From a virus: a stretch of 35,972 nucleotides of DNA. The notes under the pieces were generated by a model, which saw nothing but the letters and a program-made list of their open reading frames with translations, was not told the origin of the DNA and made no database searches. The position numbers and the translations under genes were made by a program. Shown here in pieces: positions 7,199 to 13,189 of the stretch (the first letter of the stretch is position 1; each line of letters opens with the position of its first letter). The stretch is taken from IMG/VR virus record IMGVR_UViG_3300037843_000143, positions 1-35,972 of that record; one strand, 5' to 3'.

Positions 7199-7558
7199 TT
7201 AATTATAAATAGTTTTTAATTCCCCATTTGAAGGCCAAATATTATAATCAATTTCACAACTATCTATCAAATTCTCAATAGCCTTTTCTGCTATAATATC
7301 TGGTGATATTCCCTGATTAAAAAATGTATAAAGTATATGATAATTTGAAGGTTTAATATTACATTCTTTCAGAAATCTATCTCTTATACTTTCATAAGTA
7401 TCATTCATAATATTTGTCAGAACAACTGAAATTAAAATTTTTTCTTCTTGTTCTATTAAATCAATATCACTTTGAGAAGGATGATGATTAATTACAAAAT
7501 CTTTTCTTGATAATTTTTCAGGTTGAGCAATTCTATCTGTCAAATCAATTTCTTGCAT
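7199..7558 (-). CDS. Hypothetical helical protein, 119 aa
   Basis: Start MQEIDLTDRIAQPEKLSRKD at 7558, nine bases after AAGGAG; an ATG two codons earlier is only three bases from the same site. Central helices (EEKILISVVLTNIMNDTYES) and a C-terminal region rich in Ile/Asp. It overlaps the end of the preceding gene. No family recognised. Confidence 0.65.
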   Translation of the reverse strand: MQEIDLTDRIAQPEKLSRKDFVINHHPSQSDIDLIEQEEKILISVVLTNIMNDTYESIRDRFLKECNIKPSNYHILYTFFNQGISPDIIAEKAIENLIDSCEIDYNIWPSNGELKTIYN

Positions 7559-7712
7559 GGTCATTCTCTCCTTCCTCAATCTTATAAATCCAAAACCATT
7601 GTTCAGGTATCATATTTGATGCCCATCCAACGAGTTCAGCATTTGGATATTGAGCCTTAATTTCTCTACATTCAACTTCATTTATAGCCTTTATTGTTCT
7701 TGAAGTTCTCAT
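7545..7712 (-). CDS. Small protein, 55 aa
   Basis: ATG at 7712 overlaps the NADAR stop as ATGA; the frame upstream is antiphase noise inside NADAR, so this internal start is preferred. MRTSRTIKAINEVECREIKA, then WASNMIPEQWFWIYKIEEGE: a compact alpha/beta sequence with a Trp-rich strand. Function unknown, but coupling to NADAR suggests co-expression. Confidence 0.62.
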   Translation of the reverse strand: MRTSRTIKAINEVECREIKAQYPNAELVGWASNMIPEQWFWIYKIEEGENDHARN

Positions 7713-8183
7713 AATGTATGCCTCAATGCATGTCTGACATTCTTTAAAACAACACCCAATAGATTTTGTCCTTGCCATTTATTTATATCAAAAGCATCAG
7801 GATTATTTTCATCTAAACCTATACCCCATATTTTATCATATGGTGATGCTTCAACAAAAATCTTATCTCCTGTATCAAGCATTTGTTTCTTTAAATTTTC
7901 ATTTTGAGAAAACTTTGAAAAACAACCATCGAACATAACAGGTTTACAAACCTTCATCCATTCATTAACAGTAAATCTTTGAACCTTTCTACCTAATCGT
8001 TTACAACACAATGGGTCATTTGATGTATGTTTAATTTTCTCGGCTACATCAAAATCTTGAAAGTAAAGTGCTTTTCTCCACATAAAATATTGTTCTGAAT
8101 TACTCCAATTCCAATTATCTCTAATAAAAGGTGCAGGATAAAAATTAGAGTAAATATCAGAATCACCCCCAAAATAAAATCAT
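7709..8183 (-). CDS. NADAR-family (YbiA-like) protein, interrupted near its start by one extra G
   Basis: NADAR proteins are N-glycosidases acting on ADP-ribosylated or related substrates; members reverse DarT-type ADP-ribosylation of guanine. Family features seen: SNFYPAPF, WNWSNSEQYFMWRKALYF, KRLGRKVQRF, LLxTG-like LDTGDKIFVEAS, YDKIWGIGL and GQNLLGVVLKNVR. The first 20 residues are in a different frame: ATG at 8183 gives MILFWG then stop, whereas four instead of five G at 8166-8170 gives MILFWGDSDIYSNFYPAPF continuously. Without that correction only the part from Met at 8083 has a start. It could be a sequencing error or an inactivated gene. Role as counter-defence is inference. Confidence 0.8.
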
Positions 8184-8184
8184 T

Positions 8185-8541
8185 TCATCGTTTTCTTTCA
8201 TGTCTTTCCTCATATTGACCAAATTTATAATTATCAATTAATTTTTCTATAATATCATCTGTTGATAAATGTTCTTCAGCAAACACATCAAAATCTTTAG
8301 TAATACCTCTAAATGTATGACGCATATATATTTCTGTTGTAAATTTAACTGATTGTTGTTCTATTGGTTTATTAAAATCAAATAAATCTTTTTCTTTACC
8401 AGTAGGAATATATGGTTTAGAATCTTTATCTAACCAAAATGGATTTAATGGTTCCATATATGCCATTCTAATAAATCTCTTGTCATCTTCAATACTAATT
8501 CTTTTACCATTATTTAAACCACCAACCAATACAGTATTCAT
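8185..8541 (-). CDS. Hypothetical protein, 118 aa
   Basis: Start MNTVLVGGLNNGKRISIEDD at 8541 after GAGGT. The remainder includes RMAYMEPLNPFW, a KFTTEIYMRHTF strand and a C-terminal DDIIEKLIDNYKF helix ending in a basic RHERKR tail. No recognised catalytic residues. It is followed after two bases by NADAR. Could be a small structural or regulatory phage protein. Confidence 0.68.
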   Translation of the reverse strand: MNTVLVGGLNNGKRISIEDDKRFIRMAYMEPLNPFWLDKDSKPYIPTGKEKDLFDFNKPIEQQSVKFTTEIYMRHTFRGITKDFDVFAEEHLSTDDIIEKLIDNYKFGQYEERHERKR

Positions 8542-8558
8542 AATATACCTCAAAGTAA

Positions 8559-9053
8559 TTACTTTTTGTCTAGTATCTCTTTTACAAATTTATCTATATC
8601 TTGTATATGTTCTGGTTGCGAAGCAACCAGTTCCGTCTTCGGAACTATTTTTTGAAGGTTTTGATTTTTCTTTTCTTTATCTACTTCTTTATCTACTTCT
8701 ACTTCTACTTCTTGCTTGCAAGTTACTTGTAAGTTACTTGTATAATTATCTCGTATTTTCAATAGGTTAGGAATTGAGATTGTTATAATATCTTCAGAAG
8801 TTTCTACAGAAGTTTCTAAATTGTTTTCACAATATTCTAAGAAACTTTGTAACTTCTTTTGATGAAGTCCTAATAAACTTCCCCATTTCTTTTTATGATA
8901 TGATACCGAACATTTATCATTTTTTTCCATTTTTGAGGCTACAATTTCTAACAAATGTAACCATCTACCGTATCCGGCATGGCCTTCTTTTATTATTAAT
9001 TCATTTAAACCTTCAGAATTATAACAATCGGTAAAATGTTTAAACCATTTGAT
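8559..9053 (-). CDS. Phage replication-initiation-like protein (DUF4373-type N-terminus) with an apparent ATC start, 164 aa
   Basis: The frame extends upstream of the first ATG/GTG/TTG codons to IKWFKHFTDCYNSEGLNELI, then GHAGYGRWLHLLEIVASKM. This matches the MKWFKH...GxxGYGxxxxLLE start of phage replisome-organiser proteins, followed by a family-typical LLKIRDNYTSNLQVTCKQEV linker and an acidic low-complexity stretch. Where Met is expected the codon is ATC (9053-9051), six bases after a perfect GGAGG (9064-9060). No conventional start codon exists between the upstream in-frame TGA and that point. Either ATC initiates or the start was mutated. Tandem strong hairpins lie in the coding sequence at 8612-8646. 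Confidence 0.68.
   Translation of the reverse strand: MKWFKHFTDCYNSEGLNELIIKEGHAGYGRWLHLLEIVASKMEKNDKCSVSYHKKKWGSLLGLHQKKLQSFLEYCENNLETSVETSEDIITISIPNLLKIRDNYTSNLQVTCKQEVEVEVDKEVDKEKKNQNLQKIVPKTELVASQPEHIQDIDKFVKEILDKK
8612..8653 (+). terminator. Tandem GC-rich hairpins followed by T6, terminator-like on the plus strand
   Basis: Plus strand: CTGGTTGC-GAA-GCAACCAG (8612-8630) abuts AGTTCCG-TCTT-CGGAACT (8629-8646), followed by A and six T (8648-8653). This has the form of an intrinsic terminator for plus-strand RNA, yet it lies inside a minus-strand gene. It would block antisense transcription entering from the left. In minus-strand mRNA the same hairpins form within codons for VPKTELVASQP. 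Confidence 0.5.
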
Positions 9054-9199
9054 GATACACCTCCGGGAGTTTTGCTCCCTTTCGATAATAAATCACATTT
9101 CTTACATCTAGGTTTATAACCTGATAGTTTTGATTTATCATGATAAAATTCATTTTCGGTTTTGATTTCTTTACAATAGATACATTTAAAATATTTCAT
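9005..9199 (-). pseudogene. Zinc-finger N-terminal fragment of an HNH-type endonuclease, remnant
   Basis: MKYFKCIYCKEIKTENEFYH, then SGYKPRCKKCDLL: paired CxxC motifs typical of the N-terminal finger in phage HNH homing endonucleases. The HNH domain itself is absent; after KTPGG the frame only overlaps the start of the replication gene. Its ATG sits six bases after a TATAAT box, so the message would have no leader. Probably a truncated homing-endonuclease insertion. Confidence 0.5.
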
Positions 9200-9205
9200 A
9201 ATAAT

Positions 9206-9234
9206 ATTATAACATAAATATTTTTATTTGTCAA
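9206..9234 (-). promoter_or_regulatory. Perfect-consensus sigma70 promoter
   Basis: TTGACA at 9234-9229, exactly 17 bp, TATAAT at 9211-9206. Only six bases separate the -10 from ATG at 9199, so +1 is predicted at or next to the A of AUG. It drives the replication-like gene and the genes downstream to gp55. Early-type promoter. Confidence 0.82.
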
Positions 9235-9235
9235 G

Positions 9236-9427
9236 TTAATCTAATCCATCACCTTTTTTGGGTCTTTCTTTTGTCCAAGCATCTTCTATAACTTTATTAT
9301 GAGGTCTTACAAATTTAATGGCATCTATACAATTACAGGAAAGTAACCACCTTCCTGTAATCATAGATTCATATATTCCTAAATAACATTTAGGACATTT
9401 TTCAATTGGTACATCAATATCTTTCAT
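9236..9427 (-). CDS. Small zinc-binding protein resembling the Lar restriction-alleviation family, 63 aa
   Basis: Start MKDIDVPIEKCPKC at 9427, overlapping the previous stop (TAATG) and following TGGAGA. CPKC and CNC with a terminal IEDAWTK match the small-protein pattern CPxCG ... C ... AIxxWN of Lar-like phage proteins, though the second pair is CxC. Known Lar relatives modulate type I restriction; that role here is inference only. Confidence 0.6.
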   Translation of the reverse strand: MKDIDVPIEKCPKCYLGIYESMITGRWLLSCNCIDAIKFVRPHNKVIEDAWTKERPKKGDGLD

Positions 9428-9636
9428 TAATCTCCATCTCGTTTTCTTGGAGGAATTTGTTTCATTTGACATACACCATTTGAATTTAATGCAACTGTAC
9501 TAGGAGATGAACATTGTTGTAGAACTTTCATATTAAAAACACATTCTGTACAAGCACAATGAAATATCATATCATAATCTCTGGAACTTGGAAATCTCCA
9601 TTCACCGTGTTTGGGCATTATACCATGTTTATCCAT
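9427..9636 (-). CDS. Small Cys-rich protein, DUF1540-like pattern, 69 aa
   Basis: MDKHGIMPKHGEWRFPSSRD then CACTECVFNMKVLQQC and GVCQMKQ. The Cys arrangement CxxxxCxFN...C...GxC resembles DUF1540-type metal-binding peptides. ATG at 9636 lies three bases after the HAD gene's stop. Function unknown. Confidence 0.6.
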   Translation of the reverse strand: MDKHGIMPKHGEWRFPSSRDYDMIFHCACTECVFNMKVLQQCSSPSTVALNSNGVCQMKQIPPRKRDGD

Positions 9637-9639
9637 ATA

Positions 9640-10095
9640 TTATTCTTCTCCTAACATTTCTATTACTCTTTTCATATGTTCTTCTTTAATACCTGTTTCA
9701 AAATCTGTCTGAACAAGAAAAGGTGAATATTGTTCCATATCGGAAATATCATCAAGTATAGAAATTTTATAAGATTCTTTAGTATTCTTTTCTAACCATG
9801 ATTTAATTTCTTTTCCTCTTGGTATTATTGCTCCACCTTTTGTATCCAATTGTGGAGTTATACCAAGAATGAAATTATTATTAATTCCATTGGTTTTAAA
9901 ATGTTTCTTTAATTCAACCAATGAATATAAGTATCTCCATGTAGAAGTTATAATAATTGAAGGATTTGTTTTATGTAGAATTATATTGAGATAATCAACA
10001 CAAACGGGGTCAAAAGAATCAAAATTTTTCTTCAAAGTTCTACGATGCCTACAAGTTACTAGTACGCCATCAATATCTAAAAATAATAATTTCAA
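9640..10095 (-). CDS. HAD-superfamily hydrolase-like protein with a TTG start, 151 aa
   Basis: Start TTG at 10095, six bases after GGAG, gives (M)KLLFLDIDGVLVTC, the canonical HAD motif I DxDGV with Asp nucleophile D7 and D9. TSTWRY is motif II, a conserved Lys lies in PRGKEIKSWL, and ISILDDISD is motif IV with paired Asp. No large cap domain is present. It probably dephosphorylates a small molecule or nucleic-acid end; phage HADs of this size are seen near RNA-repair and nucleotide genes, but substrate is unknown. Followed directly by Cys-rich small genes. Confidence 0.8.
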   Translation of the reverse strand: MKLLFLDIDGVLVTCRHRRTLKKNFDSFDPVCVDYLNIILHKTNPSIIITSTWRYLYSLVELKKHFKTNGINNNFILGITPQLDTKGGAIIPRGKEIKSWLEKNTKESYKISILDDISDMEQYSPFLVQTDFETGIKEEHMKRVIEMLGEE

Positions 10096-10110
10096 ATTTT
10101 TCTCCAATTC

Positions 10111-10491
10111 TCACTTCTTCTTTTTCTTTTTAGAAGAATTAATAAATTTTTTTGTCCAATAACTTAAATAATAAGCAAATGTTTCTTGATTTTGTAATCC
10201 ATGATGAACTTCTCTATCTTCAAAAATTGAATTAATCATATGATAAATTTCATGTACCAATGTTGGTACATCATCTTTATCTTCAACCCATATAAAATAT
10301 ATTTGACCTAATTCATTACTAAATGTAGAATGAAAACCTCCCGGATTTTTCTCAATTAATTCATTTAACATATTCATAATATCAATGTTAAAATTTTTTT
10401 TATGTTTAATTAAAAAATCTAAAAGAGTACAATTCGTAACATATGTTACATTAATTCTGTAAACTTCATCGTAAAATCTTTTTATAATCAT
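10111..10491 (-). CDS. Putative zinc metallopeptidase-like protein (HExxH), 126 aa
   Basis: Contains VPTLVHEIYHMINSIF with HExxH at 80-84 and a downstream Glu in NQETFAYY (E103), fitting a gluzincin-type zinc site. The N-terminal part is a mixed alpha/beta domain and the C-terminus is SSKKKKKK. No signal peptide, so it should act in the cytoplasm. ATG at 10491 directly follows the TAG of the interrupted gene upstream, whose last codons provide GAAGGAG. Substrate unknown. Confidence 0.75.
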   Translation of the reverse strand: MIIKRFYDEVYRINVTYVTNCTLLDFLIKHKKNFNIDIMNMLNELIEKNPGGFHSTFSNELGQIYFIWVEDKDDVPTLVHEIYHMINSIFEDREVHHGLQNQETFAYYLSYWTKKFINSSKKKKKK

Positions 10492-10682
10492 CTAAGATAA
10501 GGTTACTCCTTCTGAAATTTTCTTTAATTCAGTAAGTAAATCCTCATATTTACTTGCACCCTTAACTATCCAACAATATGTTTCACTTCCTAGATAGTAA
10601 GAGCGAACTATCTAATTCCTTTACCTACTTCTTTACAGTCTTCAGACGGTGCAGATATTTTAGCTGTATTAGAATTTTTCAT
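10492..10682 (-). CDS. Interrupted small gene: two frames joined across a hairpin between matching GGA codons, possible translational bypass
   Basis: First part from ATG 10682: MKNSNTAKISAPSEDCKEVG KG, ending at GGA (10619-10617), then ATT AGA TAG stop. Second part, in another frame, begins at GGA (10590-10588): SETYCWIVKGASKYEDLLTE and so on to LS, with TAG at 10494-10492 abutting the next ATG. The 26 bases between the two GGA codons contain a perfect 8-bp hairpin. Skipping from one GGA to the other gives a continuous 53-aa protein reading EVGKG-SETYCWIVKG. This resembles T4 gene 60 bypassing (GGA to GGA over a hairpin with a stop). Alternatives are a palindromic insertion that killed the gene, or a one-base deletion. 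Its start lies six bases from a -10 box. Confidence 0.55.
10591..10614. repeat. Perfect inverted repeat in the gene interruption
   Basis: TAGATAGT (10591-10598), 8-base loop AAGAGCGA, ACTATCTA (10607-10614). In minus-strand mRNA a U-G pair extends it to 9 bp. One edge abuts the landing-type GGA (10590-10588); the other is two bases from the take-off-type GGA (10619-10617). Removing the hairpin plus one GGA (29 bases) restores the frame. Confidence 0.85.
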
Positions 10683-10688
10683 GTCCTT

Positions 10689-10717
10689 AATATACCATTT
10701 ATTTTTGGTTTTGTCAA
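10689..10717 (-). promoter_or_regulatory. Strong sigma70 promoter for the interrupted gene
   Basis: TTGACA at 10717-10712, 17-bp spacer, TATATT at 10694-10689. Six bases (AAGGAC) separate the -10 from ATG at 10682, so transcription should begin at the A of AUG, giving a leaderless message. It also serves the metallopeptidase and HAD genes. Confidence 0.75.
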
Positions 10718-10725
10718 GGTTTATT

Positions 10726-11553
10726 TTATGTTATTACTTGAGTTAAAATATTCTCTTTGTTATCTGGTCGTGGTATCATCTTCCTACCACGCAACCATGC
10801 ACCACAATCTTGACATTGAAAACGCTGATATTTCATTGTTTTGGTGAGTTGATATCCCCTTGCTTGTACCTTATGACTACCACAGTTTGTACAAACTGGT
10901 CTATCTTTATGCATATATAATCCCATATTTGGATGATTTTCAATCCACGGAAGAATACGTTTGTAAAGTTTTTCTAATTCTGTAACATCCCTCTTATTAT
11001 ATTTCTCCATATCCTTCCAAGCTTTTTCATCACCATTCATACAATCTAACCAAAGTTTATGAGTGGTATGAATTTTTCCAGCAAATCCCAATTGTTCTGT
11101 GATATGAGCAAGTTTGTTTGAAACAAATCGGAATTTCTTTTTTACTGTTTGATAAAGGTCAATTTGTTTGAATGGAGAAGGTGGAAGAAGTTTAGCAAGA
11201 AGAAATTCTCTGTTGAGAACAGGAATATCAAAACGCTTTCCATTATAATGAATAATAATATCTGCCTCATTAATTAATGCATAGATGGATTTAATAACTC
11301 CATCCTTACCGGACTTCTGGACTGAATCAAACATTACATGGTTTGAACCCATCCATTTTGCAGACCAACACATTGTATATGATGTTTCTAATAATTGACT
11401 TAATGCGATATTTTGATTCCAGATTGACCAGACTGTTGCTAAATTAGGACTTGATTCGATATCTAAAAATAATATTTTTGGTGATTTTTCTGTTACGTTT
11501 TTGTAATCTACTGTTACATCAATGTTGTTCTTTTTCTTTATTTTACTACTCAT
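10726..11553 (-). CDS. DEDD-family 3'-5' exonuclease-like protein with a C-terminal zinc ribbon, 275 aa
   Basis: RNase H-fold exonuclease of the YprB/RNase_H_2 type. ExoI motif FLDIESSP (D31, E33), ExoII IIHYNGKRFDIPVLNREF, ExoIII around YNKRDVTELEKLY. The C-terminus has CTNCGSHKVQARG ... FQCQDCGAW, a zinc ribbon for nucleic-acid binding. ATG at 11553 follows AGGAGAG. It probably trims DNA or RNA 3' ends during phage replication or host DNA breakdown; there is no linked polymerase domain, so proofreading in trans is speculative. Promoter at 11585-11612. Confidence 0.82.
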   Translation of the reverse strand: MSSKIKKKNNIDVTVDYKNVTEKSPKILFLDIESSPNLATVWSIWNQNIALSQLLETSYTMCWSAKWMGSNHVMFDSVQKSGKDGVIKSIYALINEADIIIHYNGKRFDIPVLNREFLLAKLLPPSPFKQIDLYQTVKKKFRFVSNKLAHITEQLGFAGKIHTTHKLWLDCMNGDEKAWKDMEKYNKRDVTELEKLYKRILPWIENHPNMGLYMHKDRPVCTNCGSHKVQARGYQLTKTMKYQRFQCQDCGAWLRGRKMIPRPDNKENILTQVIT

Positions 11554-11571
11554 ATATTCTCTCCTATTCTC

Positions 11572-11949
11572 TTATACCTTACACATTATATCACAATTTT
11601 TCAGTTTGTCAACATCCCTCTCCCATTGTTCTTCAAAGTAGTCTATTCGATATTTTTTGGTTGTGTTAAAGAATTCATTTAGAATATATTTTAAATAACT
11701 TTTCTTGATTTCATCATCACAATTATTTATCAATTCCAAATTTATAAATCTCCTATCAAATACTCGATGAAGAAGAATTATCTTATTATAAATTGCATGA
11801 GTTTTTGTTGAACAAGGATTCTTGAAATATGAATTAATAATTCGGATAATAGCCCTAAAAGACATATAATCCTCTTTAAATTCTTCTATTTGATAACCTT
11901 TATAATGATTTTGGAGATGTTTATAGTGTTCTTTTTGTTCAATAGCCAT
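11572..11949 (-). CDS. Conserved-type phage protein of unknown function, 125 aa
   Basis: MAIEQKEHYKHLQNHYKGYQ, then MSFRAIIRIINSYFKNPCST and KTHAIYNKIILLHRVFDRRF: helical and basic, resembling uncharacterised T4-like phage proteins. ATG at 11949 follows AAGGAT. It is the first minus-strand gene left of the divergent point at 11.95 kb; I see no clear promoter of its own. Confidence 0.7.
   Translation of the reverse strand: MAIEQKEHYKHLQNHYKGYQIEEFKEDYMSFRAIIRIINSYFKNPCSTKTHAIYNKIILLHRVFDRRFINLELINNCDDEIKKSYLKYILNEFFNTTKKYRIDYFEEQWERDVDKLKNCDIMCKV
11585..11612 (-). promoter_or_regulatory. Sigma70 promoter upstream of the exonuclease gene
   Basis: TTGACA at 11612-11607, 16-bp spacer, TATAAT at 11590-11585, inside the last codons of the 125-aa gene. 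Expected start about 11578, leaving a normal leader with AGGAGAG before ATG 11553. Confidence 0.7.
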
Positions 11950-11958
11950 AAATAATCC

Positions 11959-11987
11959 TTGACAAAAGTTAAATTTTATGGTATAAA
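11959..11987 (+). promoter_or_regulatory. Sigma70 promoter opening the plus-strand island
   Basis: TTGACA at 11959-11964, 17-bp spacer, TATAAA at 11982-11987. Expected start about 11994, with a short leader to AGGAG and ATG 12022. It would transcribe the zinc-ribbon genes, the tRNA cluster and possibly dCMP deaminase and uvsW. Confidence 0.75.
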
Positions 11988-12021
11988 CATCTCAACGGAA
12001 GTATTTATTATAGGAGAAAAT

Positions 12022-12273
12022 ATGGTTGATATTGAAGAATGTGGTGGTAAAATGGAAAGATTAAAAGATGAAATAATGATTAATATTGAGGAATTAAATA
12101 ATAAAATATTCCCATTAGCCGATAGAAGGGAATTACTATGTAAGTATGCTCCACCTTGTCCTCAATGTGGTGAATATAAACAAATACAATTACTTGTATG
12201 GGATGAAACACCAGCTATTTGGAGATGCCGATATTGTTATAAAAAATATACTTTTGAACCACAAGGAGTTTAA
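12022..12273 (+). CDS. Zinc-ribbon protein, 83 aa
   Basis: Start MVDIEECGGKMERLKDEIMI at 12022 after AGGAG; an upstream TTG lies in the promoter and is rejected. A helical N-terminus leads to CPQCGEYKQIQLLVW ... WRCRYCYKKY, two CxxC knuckles of a zinc ribbon. Likely nucleic-acid or protein binding. First gene of the plus-strand unit. Confidence 0.75.
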   Translation: MVDIEECGGKMERLKDEIMINIEELNNKIFPLADRRELLCKYAPPCPQCGEYKQIQLLVWDETPAIWRCRYCYKKYTFEPQGV

Positions 12274-12274
12274 T

Positions 12275-12589
12275 ATGAGAAAATGTACTAATTGTTCTGA
12301 ACAAATACCTGATTATTATAATTTTTGTGGTAATTGTGGTACTAAAATTTCTTCTTTACCAAAGAAGATAATTATAGATATGTATCTTCATGGTGATAAA
12401 GAATCTAATTATGAAGAAGGTATAAAAATTGGTCTTTCTCCAAAGGTACTTGAAAAATTTTCATATGCTCTTTATGAAGTAAAATTAGGTGTAGAAGTTG
12501 ATACTGAAACAGGAGAAACAACAATTGTTTCTGTTGATGGTCAAGGAGTTATACCAAAAGCAAATGTAAAGAAAATGAGTGGTGGATAA
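12275..12589 (+). CDS. Double-CxxC zinc-ribbon protein, 104 aa
   Basis: Start MRKCTNCSEQIPDYYNFCGN at 12275 after AAGGAG; CxxC-x11-CxxC is a classic zinc ribbon. The second half (VEVDTETGETTIVSVDGQGV) is beta-rich. It overlaps the next gene as TAATG. Function unknown; two successive zinc-ribbon genes suggest a regulatory or host-takeover module. Confidence 0.75.
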   Translation: MRKCTNCSEQIPDYYNFCGNCGTKISSLPKKIIIDMYLHGDKESNYEEGIKIGLSPKVLEKFSYALYEVKLGVEVDTETGETTIVSVDGQGVIPKANVKKMSGG

Positions 12590-12810
12590 TGACTAAGCAT
12601 GTTTGGTTGAAGATAAATAGATGTATGGAATGTCCTAAAATTAAATATGAAAAGACAATTGGTGCAGGTTGTGCCGATGATTATCTTTGTGGAGCAAAAA
12701 GAAATAAACTGATAGCAGGATATATTGAATGGCCTTCAGAAGAACCAAAAGAAGTTCCAAAATGGTGTCCATTAAGGAGTAAGAAGAATGGGAATGGAAA
12801 TATTAAGTAA
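12589..12810 (+). CDS. Small Cys-rich protein, 73 aa
   Basis: MTKHVWLKINRCMECPKIKY with later C at GAGCADDYLCG and WCPLR: five or six Cys suited to a metal cluster. Start overlaps the previous stop (TAATG). The 3' end supplies AAGGAG for the next gene. Family not recognised. Confidence 0.7.
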   Translation: MTKHVWLKINRCMECPKIKYEKTIGAGCADDYLCGAKRNKLIAGYIEWPSEEPKEVPKWCPLRSKKNGNGNIK

Positions 12811-13189
12811 AGAATTCCAACAAGAAGTAGCTGAAAAATTAAAGATAACAGATGTTCAAAAAGCCTGTTATGATAATCTTAGTATTCAACATTTTTACTT
12901 TCAAAAATATATTGATTGTAAACAGGATTTAATTCGATTAGAAAGAATTGTTGATAAAAAATATCAGGAATTATTACATTTTTATAAATTCGAATATAAT
13001 TATAGTATTACTAATCAAAAAGAATTAGATACATATATTCGAAATAATGAGAAAATTATTGAATTAAACAAGACTTTACAATTGAAGAAATTGGAAGAAG
13101 AGATATTACTTGAAACAATTCAACTATTTAAGAATAGGCAATATTCCTTGAAAAATATATTGAAATATCAGGAATTGGAGAAAAAATAA
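12788..13189 (+). CDS. Helical/coiled-coil protein, 133 aa
   Basis: MGMEILSKEFQQEVAEKLKI then long helices (LIRLERIVDKKYQELLHFYK; IIELNKTLQLKKLEEEILLE) with heptad-like spacing. ATG at 12788 follows AAGGAG inside the preceding gene. No catalytic motif; likely a structural adaptor or regulatory coiled coil. Confidence 0.7.
   Translation: MGMEILSKEFQQEVAEKLKITDVQKACYDNLSIQHFYFQKYIDCKQDLIRLERIVDKKYQELLHFYKFEYNYSITNQKELDTYIRNNEKIIELNKTLQLKKLEEEILLETIQLFKNRQYSLKNILKYQELEKK

Noticed and set aside
7780-7787. TATAAATA on the minus strand inside the NADAR gene
   Set aside because: Encodes DINK of the conserved C-terminal region; no adjacent leader structure.
8690-8745. Short repeats (TTCTACTTC and AAGTTACTTG units) as a CRISPR or tandem-repeat array
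   Set aside because: They encode the EVEVEVDKEVDK linker typical of this protein family; no spacer-repeat layout.
8640-8770. Plus-strand Leu-rich membrane-like frame opposite the replication-like gene
   Set aside because: It is the antisense of the Glu/Val/Asp/Lys repeat segment; no ribosome site or promoter.
11959-12021. TTG start at 11959 for the first zinc-ribbon gene
   Set aside because: It coincides with the -35 box of the promoter and has no ribosome site; ATG 12022 follows AGGAG.
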